64,000 nt of DNA from Paraburkholderia sp. SG-MS1 (GTDB lineage Bacteria; Pseudomonadota; Gammaproteobacteria; Burkholderiales; Burkholderiaceae): contig NZ_NPIH01000168.1 in assembly GCF_012275575.1 (NCBI RefSeq), positions 62,001 through 126,000 on the forward strand, given 5' to 3'. The notes beneath the pieces are model-generated. The model was not told the DNA's origin, did no database searches, and worked only from the letters and a program-made list of their open reading frames with translations. Below, piece by piece: positions 28,134 to 36,541 of this stretch. Position numbers and translations under genes: made by a program. The number at the start of each line of letters is the position of its first letter. The stretch's first letter is position 1.

Positions 28134-29324
28134 TCAGCTGGTTCGTTTCCACGCTTGAAGTTGTAGCGCTTCGCGAAGCATCGATTGCGGCCACGTTTCG
28201 TCTAGTGCGCGGCGCAGGAGCGCTTGCTGACTCGTGGGCGCCAGGCCCCCTGCTGGTGGGTCGCGATCAAGATTGGTCGGGAACGCGTAACCTTCCGCCG
28301 TACATGCAATGACGAAATCGATGTCGATCGAAGTCAACTTGCCATCAGTCTGGTACTCGAGAAGTATGGGATAGACAGCCTCACACATACGCATGCGATC
28401 GACAGTTTCCATCGCGCGCCCATAGGCCGATGACACCTGCAACAGATTCGCCATACGCTGCACATCTGACGTGCGATTCGCGCCGGCGGCATGAAACAGT
28501 GCCGGGTTAAAAAAGAGTGCGTCGCCTTTCGCGAGCGGTAACTGCACGCAGTGTGCTTCGAAGAAGTTGCGGAAGTCAGGACGCCGGCACGCCAGATAGC
28601 CCTCTGCGTAACGCTGCGAAAAGGGAAGCAGCTTCGTGGGACCACTCTGGATTGGCATATCGCTGTGCGCGACGGCGCCTTGAAGCGTCAAGAATGGCGA
28701 CATCTTATGGACATGCGCGGGAAAACGCTGCACTTCCTCCACGGTCTGGAAGCCAAGATGGTAATCGCGATGTGCTTGCTGTGCCTCTCCACCGGGACGA
28801 ACGACGTTGACCTGAGCGGTCATCTGATAGCCAGGGCCGAGCCATGCTTGCGCGACACATGCGATGAACGCATTCGAGAAATAGCGTGCAAACACCGAGG
28901 GTGCCTGCAGACAGAGCTTTTCCTGGGCGTTCCAGATGCGGTCGTTCGCACCCGCCTTGGCAAAATGGTCCGCTCCGTGTGTCCCGGATTCGCGTTCTTG
29001 CCTAATGATCTCTTCGAAGATGCGGGTCGCTTCGTCGACGGGAGCGGTATCTCGGAAGACGTTCTTTAGTACCAGCACGCCCGCGCCGTCAAGAAGCACG
29101 TTTGCCCATTCGGCCTGCAGCGTGCGTTGCCGAACAGGGTCGATCAGAACTTCATCAAGCGCACGGCAATCGTAGATGGGAACTTCGTGCTCCGTCTCGA
29201 CCGGGAATCGCAACTCGCGGTCAACCCTATTTCGTAGTTGATCCGCGAAAGCTTCGAGTGAGCACTCGCTCTCTCGATACCAGTTCTTTGCTGGCGTTTC
29301 GCTGCCTTGCTCCGTGGCATTCAT
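28134..29324 (-). CDS. Phytanoyl-CoA dioxygenase (PhyH) family oxygenase
   Basis: A 396-residue Fe(II)/2-oxoglutarate-dependent oxygenase of the PhyH family. The proximal iron ligands His-x-Asp appear in QAHRDYHLGF and the distal His in FFNPALFHAAGANRT, followed by Arg for 2-oxoglutarate. Such enzymes hydroxylate or dealkylate small molecules. The ATG at 29324 has GGAG ten bases upstream; a start at 29336 is also in frame. It is divergent from the LacI regulator, sharing a promoter region with a 6-bp inverted repeat, so LacI may control it. It could perform the first attack on the substrate of the neighbouring hydroxyquinol pathway. Confidence 0.82.
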   Translation of the reverse strand: MNATEQGSETPAKNWYRESECSLEAFADQLRNRVDRELRFPVETEHEVPIYDCRALDEVLIDPVRQRTLQAEWANVLLDGAGVLVLKNVFRDTAPVDEATRIFEEIIRQERESGTHGADHFAKAGANDRIWNAQEKLCLQAPSVFARYFSNAFIACVAQAWLGPGYQMTAQVNVVRPGGEAQQAHRDYHLGFQTVEEVQRFPAHVHKMSPFLTLQGAVAHSDMPIQSGPTKLLPFSQRYAEGYLACRRPDFRNFFEAHCVQLPLAKGDALFFNPALFHAAGANRTSDVQRMANLLQVSSAYGRAMETVDRMRMCEAVYPILLEYQTDGKLTSIDIDFVIACTAEGYAFPTNLDRDPPAGGLAPTSQQALLRRALDETWPQSMLREALQLQAWKRTS

Positions 29325-29356
29325 GTCTCGCTCCATTTTTCATCAAGCATAGACGC

Positions 29357-29379
29357 ATCGTAGCGCCGAGAGTTACGAT
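29357..29379. promoter_or_regulatory. Inverted repeat in the PhyH/lacI divergent promoter
   Basis: ATCGTA at 29357-29362 and TACGAT at 29374-29379 form a perfect 6-bp inverted repeat with an 11-base spacer. It lies midway between the two divergent starts and is a candidate operator for the LacI regulator. Confidence 0.35.
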
Positions 29380-29417
29380 AAACACATCAAAAAACCATCA
29401 GAATTGACGGTGTGACG

Positions 29418-30458
29418 ATGGCTCATCGTTTCCTCATAAAAGAGATTGCGCTGCAGGCTGGTGTGGGCGTTGCCACGGTGGACCGCGTATTGAACGGGCG
29501 TGCCCATGTGCGCGAAGGCACGCGCAGGCGGGTCGAGCAGGCTATCCGGGAGTTGGAAAAACAGGAGATTCAACTGGCGGCGACCGGGCGCAAGCTCGTC
29601 ATTGATGTGGTGGCCGAAGCGCCATCTCGATTCTCGACGGAGATTCAGGAGGCACTCGAAGGCGAGTTACCAGGTTTACACCCTGCGGTGCTAAGGCCCC
29701 GTTTCCTCATGCGTGAAACGATGACTACCGTGGAGGTAGTCGAGGCGCTTCGCTCGATCGCCAGGCGAGGTAGTCACGGCGTTTTGCTGAAAGCGCGCGA
29801 TGTCACTGAAATCTCTGAAGCGATCGGAGAGTTGAAGACAATGGGCATACCTGTTGTGACCACGTTCACTGACATTCCGTTGTCCGGGCGCATCGCCTAC
29901 GCTGGCCTCGATAATCGCGTGGCGGGCGCGACGGCGGCGTACCTCATTGGTCAGTGGCTCGGGGGTACCGTCGGGACAGTGCTGATCACGATGAGTGACG
30001 AAGGCTTCAAAGGAGAAGAGGAGCGCGAGGCGAGTTTCCGGCGGGCTCTGCGTGTCAGTCACCCGAACCTCAGTCTGCTTGACGCGAGCGGCGGACACGG
30101 ACTCAATCTGCAAACAGAAGAGAGGATGCGCAAAGTCGTTACGACAAGGTCAAGAATTGCCGCCGTGTACTCGATGGGTGGGGGTAATGCAGCCGTGCTG
30201 AAAGTATTGGAGGCTGCGAAGCAAAATCCTATATGTTTCATTGGACACGATCTTGACCGAGACAACGTTGGCTTGCTTCTTCGGGGAAAGGTGCAAGCCA
30301 TCCTTCATCACGAGTTGCGCCAGGACGTGCGTTCGGCTTGCCAGCACATCATGCACTTTCATCGGCTTATCCCTGCATCAGCGATCGCCCCGTCTTCTTC
30401 GGTCGTCGTGGTTACTCCGGCAAACATCCCGGAGGGCATCGTCAGTCGATTTCGATAG
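29418..30458 (+). CDS. LacI-family transcriptional regulator
   Basis: A 346-residue repressor-type regulator. It has an N-terminal HTH (IKEIALQAGVGVATVDRVLNGRAHV) and a periplasmic-binding-protein fold with SDEGFKGEEEREASFRRAL and a sugar-type pocket (FIGHDLDRDNVGLL). LacI proteins of this group respond to sugars or cyclitols. The ATG at 29418 follows a GTG two codons earlier. It converges with the maleylacetate reductase gene. Its presence beside an aromatic operon suggests that the inducer is a sugar-like molecule, matching the ribose-type importer at 40-43.6 kb. Confidence 0.88.
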   Translation: MAHRFLIKEIALQAGVGVATVDRVLNGRAHVREGTRRRVEQAIRELEKQEIQLAATGRKLVIDVVAEAPSRFSTEIQEALEGELPGLHPAVLRPRFLMRETMTTVEVVEALRSIARRGSHGVLLKARDVTEISEAIGELKTMGIPVVTTFTDIPLSGRIAYAGLDNRVAGATAAYLIGQWLGGTVGTVLITMSDEGFKGEEEREASFRRALRVSHPNLSLLDASGGHGLNLQTEERMRKVVTTRSRIAAVYSMGGGNAAVLKVLEAAKQNPICFIGHDLDRDNVGLLLRGKVQAILHHELRQDVRSACQHIMHFHRLIPASAIAPSSSVVVVTPANIPEGIVSRFR

Positions 30459-30481
30459 ACTCGTCTTTTCAAATGCAGCAC

Positions 30482-31543
30482 TCACATGGGGGGCCGGCTT
30501 CCACTCCAGGCACCTTGCAGCAAAGACCGAAGCGGCTCGCGCTCTATCGGGCGGGGATTCCAATACGGGTTTGATAGTGCGAGCTCGCATGCCCGGTCGA
30601 GGTCGGATTCCTTCATTCCAATCTCCCGCAAGCCTGACGGAATTTCGAGTTCGCGTCCGAGCTCGAAGACTCCGAGCGCTGCGCTTTCGCTACCAAGTGC
30701 TCGCGCGATTCGCAACATGGCATCGGGTGCCGCATCACTGTTGTACGCCAATGCGTGAGGCAAGACGATAGCGTGTGTTTCCGCATGCGGAAGATTGAAG
30801 CTTCCGCCCAGGGTGTGGCAAAGCTTGTGGTGAAGAGCCATCCCGACGTGGCCCAGTACGCTGCCGCACATCCATGCGCCGTAAAGACAATCGCCGCGCG
30901 CTGACAGATTCCTGGGATCGGTTTTGATGCCCCTTAGGCCCGCCGCTAACGCGCGTATTCCGTCCTCCGCCATCAGCGACATGATGGGGTTGCCGTCGCG
31001 GGCGTACAGCCCCTCGGCAGCATGTGCAATGGCGTTTAGGCCGCTTACGAACGACAGGCCGAGCGGCAGACTCAACGACAGCATCGGATCGTAGATGACG
31101 GTCTTCGGCAGCACACGCGGGTCGCGTCCGGTACGCTTCAGTCCATCCTCAGTGAGGCCGTAGATCGGCGTCATCTCAGAGCCAGCATACGTCGTCGGAA
31201 TGGCAATGATCGGTAAGCTTGATTCCAGAGCGATGGCTTTACCGAGGCCGACGGTGGATCCGCCTCCTATAGCCACCGCGCAATCGGCGCCAACGCTTCG
31301 TGCATGATCGCGGGCGCGTCTTGCCGTCTCGATCGGAACGTGCATTTTCGCTTCTGCAAAGACACCTGCGCTGAGCGGCCCCAACAAATCGGAAACCTTC
31401 ATTGCTTGCGCCTCCTGCTCCGGGGTGCAAAGGATCAGAGCCTTTTTAGCACCGAGCGCGTGGACTTCATCGGCGACGCGGGCGAGTGCACCAGCGCCGA
31501 AGATCACTCTCGAAGACTGCGGGGTGTAGACGAAATCGTACAT
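30482..31543 (-). CDS. Maleylacetate reductase (iron-type alcohol dehydrogenase fold)
   Basis: A 353-residue NAD(P)H-dependent reductase converting maleylacetate to 3-oxoadipate. Family motifs are IGGGSTVGLGKAIALE for nucleotide binding, IPTTYAGSEMTPIYG, and the HHKLCHTLGG segment near the active site. The start at 31543 (MYDFVYTP) has AAGGA eight bases upstream and gives the usual family length; frames extending to 31606 are less likely. It is the last gene of the minus-strand operon begun by the hydroxyquinol dioxygenase, and together these two enzymes perform the lower hydroxyquinol pathway. Confidence 0.9.
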   Translation of the reverse strand: MYDFVYTPQSSRVIFGAGALARVADEVHALGAKKALILCTPEQEAQAMKVSDLLGPLSAGVFAEAKMHVPIETARRARDHARSVGADCAVAIGGGSTVGLGKAIALESSLPIIAIPTTYAGSEMTPIYGLTEDGLKRTGRDPRVLPKTVIYDPMLSLSLPLGLSFVSGLNAIAHAAEGLYARDGNPIMSLMAEDGIRALAAGLRGIKTDPRNLSARGDCLYGAWMCGSVLGHVGMALHHKLCHTLGGSFNLPHAETHAIVLPHALAYNSDAAPDAMLRIARALGSESAALGVFELGRELEIPSGLREIGMKESDLDRACELALSNPYWNPRPIEREPLRSLLQGAWSGSRPPM

Positions 31544-31652
31544 CGAGGCATCCTTACCAGTCATTGTGCGCAGTTGGTGTCGAGCGAGCGTCGAGACGTC
31601 AACCAACCTTTTTAACTTTAGTACGTGCGATCTGCTTGTGCCCGGCTATCAA

Positions 31653-32543
31653 TCAGGCACTGACTTTGTATTGCCGTGTTTCAACGTTGCGGAACTGCTG
31701 CATGGTTGTGTTGAACGACCTGATCGCCATTTCTTGCAGCGGAAGCTTGCGATATTCGGTCGAGATGATCTCTACGCCGTACCATTGGCCACTGAATCCG
31801 GCGTTCTGAACCGCTTCTATGAAGCCCGGACAGTCAAACTGGCCCTCGCCACAAAGCTTGCGACGAAAGACGGTGTCTTCCAGCAAAGTTCCCTCTATGG
31901 CCGAGCCGGCGTCGTCGAGTTCAACGGCCTTGATGAACTGCGAAGGGACTTTTGCGATTTCGCTGAAGTCAATTCCTCCGCGAACCATGTGCCAGATATC
32001 CAGGAGTAGGCCACCGTTGGGCTGGTTCGCTTCCTGAACGATCGCGAGACCATCTTCGAGCGTTTTTACGATCGAGAATGGCATGACTTCAATCGACACG
32101 TTTGAACCAACCGCGGCCGCTTCCTGACACAGCGTTGCGAATTCATCCGCCATCCGAGCGAAGTTTGGCGTTCGCTGATCCAGGGCGCTCGCAGCGATCT
32201 TCACGTTTTTCATGCCCAACTTTGCACCCAGTTCAAGAATCACCCGGCGAGCACGGTCCGACACCAGTCGCTCGGGGCCGTCGCGGTACCAGTCAACGAG
32301 GAATTCAAGTTCGAAGTGTTTGATGCCGTTGTCTTCAAGAATGTGCTTAACCGTGTTTGCACCCACCTTCTCAATAGTCGCCACCAGATCCTCATGGATC
32401 ACGCCAATGCCTCGCCAACCGGCTTTGGATGCCGCTTCGACGCGCGCTTGTAGCGAGTAAGGACTTATAGAAGGCTGGAGTGGATCCACGTCTCCAGCGA
32501 GAGTCCAGTACGCCGCCAGCAGGTCAATGTCAGGTGTGCTCAA
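31653..32543 (-). CDS. Sugar phosphate isomerase/epimerase-like TIM barrel
   Basis: A 296-residue xylose-isomerase-like TIM-barrel protein. Likely metal ligands are the Glu of FELEFLVDW, the Glu of VSIEVMPFS, Asp and His in LLLDIWHMVRGG and the Glu of YGVEIIS. The fold includes IolE/IolI, sugar epimerases and the catalytic subunits of C-glycoside deglycosylases. It lies inside the hydroxyquinol operon between the amidohydrolase and maleylacetate reductase genes, an unusual place for a sugar enzyme. A role in cleaving a 3-keto-glycoside or dehydrating a cyclitol is a testable idea, not shown by sequence. Confidence 0.85.
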   Translation of the reverse strand: MSTPDIDLLAAYWTLAGDVDPLQPSISPYSLQARVEAASKAGWRGIGVIHEDLVATIEKVGANTVKHILEDNGIKHFELEFLVDWYRDGPERLVSDRARRVILELGAKLGMKNVKIAASALDQRTPNFARMADEFATLCQEAAAVGSNVSIEVMPFSIVKTLEDGLAIVQEANQPNGGLLLDIWHMVRGGIDFSEIAKVPSQFIKAVELDDAGSAIEGTLLEDTVFRRKLCGEGQFDCPGFIEAVQNAGFSGQWYGVEIISTEYRKLPLQEMAIRSFNTTMQQFRNVETRQYKVSA

Positions 32544-32695
32544 TTGGTGTACTCCAAAAGCAGAATTTAAATCTTTGATGGAGCGAGCGTTGCCCGGCTC
32601 TCAAAAAATGAAGTGGTGAGGCAAAAGCCGGAGTTAAAGGTGGGGCAACTTCTCCTGAACCCGGTCAGCGCGCTACTGACTGCCACACGGAACGC

Positions 32696-34048
32696 CTATG
32701 CAGGAACCAGCTCTGCAAAGCGCTGGCTTATACGGCGGCCCGATGCATCCAGTTCGTCGAGCCGTTGATCCAGATGTTCGTAGAGTAATTTTCCGTCGCG
32801 TTTTTTGAATTCGCCGGCCACCAACACGGTGTCGACGTTTGCTGCGCTTCCTTGCATCAGCACTGCCGAAACAGGATCGTGCACAGGTCGCATGCTCAAT
32901 CCGTCTGCGCGGATCAAAACGATATCGGCTTGCTTTCCCGGCGTCAGCGACCCGACGCGGTCCTGAAGGCCTAATGCCTCTGCGCCGCGAATCGTTATCC
33001 AACTGAGAGCATCGGATGTCGATATCGTCGAATGAGCGGGCAACTGCCCGGTGTCGGCCCGAGCTTGCGCGTTGTCCAACGCACGCTGGGACGCCAAAGC
33101 GACGCGCGCGACTGTGAACATATCGCCGGCGATGGCGGACTCGAGGTCGACGCCAAGGGAAGGCGCGCTGCCCGCATCGCGCAAACGGCCGGTGATTGGA
33201 TGGCCATGCCCCTGTGTCATTTCGGTCTCAGGCGCGACAGAAAATGTGACGCCGCGATCGATCATCATTCGAAGTTGCGCGTCAGTCAGATTGTTACCAT
33301 GCACGATGTTGGTGGTTGGGCCGAGAAGATCGCGCTCAGCCAGACGTTCCCAACCATCTGGTGTCTTCGGCTCGAGCCCCGCGCAGTGCATGCTGGCGAT
33401 CAGTTCGAATTCGGCCGCCAATTGAAAATCATGCTCCGACACCTCATACGTCGAGTAATGAGGCCCGAGAATCGCCATCCCGAGCGTGACTTTCGCGTCA
33501 CGGCTCGCAAATCTGTTCTTCAGCAATCGCTCGATTTCGCCGCGCGGATGAGGAATCTCGCTGAAGTGCTTCTGTCCAGGTTTTGGGTCCGGCTTTGGCG
33601 AGCCGTGAAAATAGACCGCTCGAATCCCGGATTCGAGCAGTCCGTCGATCGCACGATCCGAGTGATCGGGCGTCGGATTATTGTGGCACCAGTCACCGAG
33701 CGTTGTCGTACCCAGGTTCAACTGGTTCAGCGCGCCCACCAGCGTACCGATGTAGAGGTCCTCCGGGTTAAAACATGTCGCCAGTCCCGCATGAACGCTA
33801 CGGAAGTAGGTGGGCAATGTCCAGTTCGCCGTCACGCCGCGAAGTGCGGTCTGCCACGTGTGCATGTGCGCGTTGATGAGGCCCGGAATGACGATGCAAC
33901 CGGACGCATCGAGTTGTTCCGCATCGTGTACCTGAACCTGCGGACCGATGTCGACAATCCGATCGTTCTCGATCAATACGTTGAAGCGGCCATTGCCGAT
34001 GGCCGGATCCATCGTGATTACTTGACCTCCTGTGATGAGCAGCTTCAT
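32696..34048 (-). CDS. Amidohydrolase (chlorohydrolase/deaminase, SsnA-like)
   Basis: A 450-residue metal-dependent hydrolase of the cytosine-deaminase/TrzN-like branch. Metal ligands can be assigned: His-x-His in NAHMHTW, His in ASMHCAGLEP, His in NIVHGNNL and Asp in PSLGVDLES; the C-terminal composite domain includes GSLTPGKQADIVLIRADGL. Members deaminate or dechlorinate heterocycles or aromatic amines. The ATG at 34048 is preceded by AAGGAG; a TTG one codon upstream exists. Within the hydroxyquinol operon it might remove an amino group from a ring precursor; the substrate is unknown. Confidence 0.88.
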   Translation of the reverse strand: MKLLITGGQVITMDPAIGNGRFNVLIENDRIVDIGPQVQVHDAEQLDASGCIVIPGLINAHMHTWQTALRGVTANWTLPTYFRSVHAGLATCFNPEDLYIGTLVGALNQLNLGTTTLGDWCHNNPTPDHSDRAIDGLLESGIRAVYFHGSPKPDPKPGQKHFSEIPHPRGEIERLLKNRFASRDAKVTLGMAILGPHYSTYEVSEHDFQLAAEFELIASMHCAGLEPKTPDGWERLAERDLLGPTTNIVHGNNLTDAQLRMMIDRGVTFSVAPETEMTQGHGHPITGRLRDAGSAPSLGVDLESAIAGDMFTVARVALASQRALDNAQARADTGQLPAHSTISTSDALSWITIRGAEALGLQDRVGSLTPGKQADIVLIRADGLSMRPVHDPVSAVLMQGSAANVDTVLVAGEFKKRDGKLLYEHLDQRLDELDASGRRISQRFAELVPA

Positions 34049-34127
34049 CAACGCGTCTCCTTTGTTATGAATGGGTACATCGTCGTCGAGGGTAAAGCGC
34101 CTGGCTCGCCTGGACGTTATTGCTCAA

Positions 34128-34706
34128 TCACTTGTTCAGCAGTTTGCGCTGCTGGGCGAAAAGCGCGAAGGCTTTCAATTGGGCGGAGATGATCTCGCGC
34201 GTCTGCGGGTCGGTGACGGTCTTGCCCTCGACGTCAACCTTGCTCGCAGCGCCGCCAACCATCACTTCCGGCTTGTTGAGCACCTGCGCATCGAGGAACA
34301 CCATGCTTTGACGCAGATGGTATTGCGCGCGGGCACCACCGAAGATGCCGGGCGACGCCGACTGGATCGCCACGGGCTTGCCGACAAAAGGAGGTGCCGG
34401 GAGGCGCGAAAGCCAGTCCAACGCGTTCTTAAGGACACCGGGAACGGAATAGTTGTACTCGGGCGTAACGATGATAACGCCGTCTGCCTCGCTGATTGCA
34501 TTGCCCAATTCGAGCACCGACAGCGGAAAGCCTTCCGCCTGGACGTCCGCATTGTAGTGAGGGAGCAGCCCGACGGAGGGCAGCTTCGTCACGCGCACGT
34601 TTTCCGGCGCTAGTTCCTGCAGGCAGTCTGCAATTGCCGCATGGAAGGAAAGACGACGCAGGCTGCCGACGAGCGTTACGAGGCGCAGCGAGTTTTGATC
34701 AGACAT
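34128..34706 (-). CDS. NAD(P)H-dependent FMN reductase
   Basis: A 192-residue flavodoxin-fold reductase (ChrR/NADPH-dependent FMN reductase family). It shows the FMN phosphate loop GSLRRLSFHAAI and the PEYNYSVPGVLKNALDWLS motif. Such enzymes reduce quinones or supply reduced flavin to two-component monooxygenases. In this operon it may keep hydroxyquinol reduced, since the compound auto-oxidises to hydroxybenzoquinone, or it may feed a partner flavin monooxygenase that is not encoded in this window. Confidence 0.92.
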   Translation of the reverse strand: MSDQNSLRLVTLVGSLRRLSFHAAIADCLQELAPENVRVTKLPSVGLLPHYNADVQAEGFPLSVLELGNAISEADGVIIVTPEYNYSVPGVLKNALDWLSRLPAPPFVGKPVAIQSASPGIFGGARAQYHLRQSMVFLDAQVLNKPEVMVGGAASKVDVEGKTVTDPQTREIISAQLKAFALFAQQRKLLNK

Positions 34707-34825
34707 AAGATTTCCTTTTGAAAGTGGTTTTGCGACAACCGGAAGGCCATCTAGATTAAGTACGATTCGTTTCTACGTTCTTCGTCACCTTTTATCGGTG
34801 ACGAGCACTGATGTCTTGCATTCAA

Positions 34826-35122
34826 CTACGCGGGCTGGCTAAGAGTGTCCACTCGCTTCAAGAAGGGGCGCACCTCGACGGTTCTCCATATTCCGGCTTT
34901 GTTGAAGGGGTCGTCGTCGACAAATCGCCGAAGCACATCGATACGGTCAACCTCATACAGAAAGAAGCTGCCGATCATCGTTTCCCCATCTGAATCCAGC
35001 AGCGGGCCGGATATCAGCGTCTTGATGGGGGCAGTCTTCAGGTACGACTTGTGATCGTCGTAGCGCTCCAGACGACGCTGCAACATGCCCGGATGATCTA
35101 GGCAATAGACTGTGAAATGCAT
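34826..35122 (-). CDS. YciI-like small protein
   Basis: A 98-residue ferredoxin-like-fold protein of the YCII family, recognised by MHFTVYCLDHPGM at the start, GPLLDSDGETMIGSFFLYEV and the FVDDDPFNKAGIW segment. YCII-domain proteins occur in aromatic degradation operons and resemble muconolactone isomerases in fold; some are dehalogenase- or hydrolase-like. It lies 56 bases after the Dabb gene in the hydroxyquinol operon. A catalytic role on a ring-cleavage or quinone intermediate is possible but unproven. Confidence 0.85.
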   Translation of the reverse strand: MHFTVYCLDHPGMLQRRLERYDDHKSYLKTAPIKTLISGPLLDSDGETMIGSFFLYEVDRIDVLRRFVDDDPFNKAGIWRTVEVRPFLKRVDTLSQPA

Positions 35123-35177
35123 GTGCCCTCCTGCCTACCGCTTGCTAGCGGCACAAAGTTTGTTCGCGAGCACCCGT

Positions 35178-35546
35178 TCAAGCACGCGCTTGGCGTAGCT
35201 CTCGACCTGCCGCAAACGTGTCTTGTGCTTCAGAGTGGGCCTGCGCGTCGACCTGATAGTCGACCTGAAAGCGCGCTGTTCTGATGTTGCCGAGCGTCTC
35301 CCGGACTCTCAAGTGCTCTGGATGGGTCGCATATCCGTCGAGTGCAGCCTGTGAGTCGAACTCCGTGATCAGAACGACATCGCAGGCGTAATCGACCGCG
35401 CTCGAATCGAGCCCGACTTCGAGCCTTAGCATGCCGGGGATCACGCCGCGCAGCCCTTCGAAACTCTCTTTGACGAGTTGGCGTGCTTCCTGACGTTCGC
35501 CCGGCGTCTCGCCACGGACTCGCCACATGACAATATGTCGGATCAT
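35178..35546 (-). CDS. Dabb (stress-responsive alpha/beta barrel) protein
   Basis: A 122-residue dimeric alpha-beta barrel domain protein. It starts MIRHIVMWRVRG and has the typical Dabb strands (LRLEVGLDSS, VVLITEFDSQAALDGY) and HPEHLRVRETLGNI. Its start codon overlaps the stop of the dioxygenase gene by four bases (ATGA), so the two are translationally coupled. Dabb proteins include cyclases and small oxygenases acting on polyketide-like aromatics; here it could handle the polyhydroxylated ring before or after cleavage. The last ~20 residues are charged and probably flexible. Confidence 0.85.
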   Translation of the reverse strand: MIRHIVMWRVRGETPGERQEARQLVKESFEGLRGVIPGMLRLEVGLDSSAVDYACDVVLITEFDSQAALDGYATHPEHLRVRETLGNIRTARFQVDYQVDAQAHSEAQDTFAAGRELRQARA

Positions 35547-36427
35547 GCAGGAACCTCCGCGGGATTGAGTACGAAGTCGTACTTAAGCGAATAGAACGGC
35601 GTTTCCATTTTTGAACCGTCGGGAGAGACGCCGCTGTCGTGCTTGGCCCATTTGGTAATCAGCGTTGAGCGAACCCCGAATACCGCGTCGGAGTCGAGAT
35701 ACTGGTCTCCATCGCGGAATACATGAGTAATCAGCGTCTCGTATCCGGGCACCTTGATCATGAAGTGCAAGTGAGCCGGACGCCAAGGATGACGGCCGAG
35801 TGCTTCCAGCATCCGTCCCACCGGTCCGTCGTGAGGAATCGGATATGCCTCGGCGAGAATCGAACGGAAATGGAACCGGCCGTCGCGATCGCTATACAGT
35901 CTGCCGCGCGCCCGATGGACTGAGGAATCCGAGCCGTCCGGCGACTTCTGCACGTCGTAGAATCCGTCTTCGTCGGATTGCCACACATCGATCTGCGCGC
36001 CGGCCAGGGCAGTGCCGTCGAGGCCTCGAACCTGACCGCTCACAAAACACGGCTCACCGCGTGCGCCGTTCGCGATGTCTGCACCATTTTCATACTCCGG
36101 CGCGCCCTCGACGTAGAACGGACCGAACACGGTTGCCTCCGTGCATTCGACCGGCTTCTTGTTGTTCTGGGCCATCACAAGCATCGACAGCCCGAGTGTG
36201 TCCGACAGGAGAATGAACTCCTGGCGCTTGTCGTCAGTGATATGGCCGCACTCGGTCAGGAACTGGATCGCCTTGAACCACTCCGCCTCGGTGAGCTTCA
36301 CGTCCCGGGCGAAGCTATGTAGGTGCTGCACCAGGCTGGTAAAGATGGTGCGAAGCCTGCCGTCGCAGCGTTCGTCCATTGACGCGAGTACCGCTTGCGT
36401 AATGGTGTCTTCGTTGATGTTGCGCAT
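35543..36427 (-). CDS. Hydroxyquinol 1,2-dioxygenase (intradiol)
   Basis: A 294-residue non-heme Fe(III) intradiol dioxygenase. The four iron ligands are present with the correct spacing: Tyr157 (DGFYDVQ), Tyr195 (AEAYPIP), His219 and His221 (RPAHLHF). The N-terminal dimerisation domain (RLRTIFTSLVQHLHSFAR, DDKRQEFILLSDTLG) and TVFGPFYVEGAPE match hydroxyquinol dioxygenases better than catechol ones, and maleylacetate reductase is encoded in the same operon. It opens 1,2,4-trihydroxybenzene to maleylacetate. The start at 36427 gives family length; the frame's upstream extension crosses the promoter. It is the first gene of the seven-gene operon. Confidence 0.92.
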   Translation of the reverse strand: MRNINEDTITQAVLASMDERCDGRLRTIFTSLVQHLHSFARDVKLTEAEWFKAIQFLTECGHITDDKRQEFILLSDTLGLSMLVMAQNNKKPVECTEATVFGPFYVEGAPEYENGADIANGARGEPCFVSGQVRGLDGTALAGAQIDVWQSDEDGFYDVQKSPDGSDSSVHRARGRLYSDRDGRFHFRSILAEAYPIPHDGPVGRMLEALGRHPWRPAHLHFMIKVPGYETLITHVFRDGDQYLDSDAVFGVRSTLITKWAKHDSGVSPDGSKMETPFYSLKYDFVLNPAEVPA

Positions 36428-36430
36428 CGC

Positions 36431-36466
36431 TGTCGTCTCCGTAGTGCGCGTATGCATAAGACGACA
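36431..36466 (-). promoter_or_regulatory. 8-bp inverted repeat in dioxygenase leader
   Basis: TGTCGTCT at 36431-36438 and AGACGACA at 36459-36466 are perfect inverted repeats 20 bases apart, immediately upstream of the dioxygenase start. It may form an mRNA leader stem or be a regulator site. Confidence 0.3.
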
Positions 36467-36479
36467 GGTTAATAGTCTC

Positions 36480-36502
36480 ATAGCAGGAAAAAAATGCGCT
36501 AT
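36480..36502. promoter_or_regulatory. Candidate LysR-binding site
   Basis: ATAGC at 36480-36484 and GCTAT at 36498-36502 form an interrupted palindrome with a 13-base AT-rich centre, containing the T-N11-A spacing typical of LysR boxes. It lies between the divergent dioxygenase operon and the lysR-type gene. Confidence 0.4.
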
Positions 36503-36541
36503 AGTGAAATGACATTTCCGCCAGGTGGATAAATCGCGCGC

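Noticed and set aside
27660..28158. Frames resembling a possible transposase end or small protein
   Set aside because: No consistent similarity, start site or domain; similarity to insertion-sequence ends was too vague to call.
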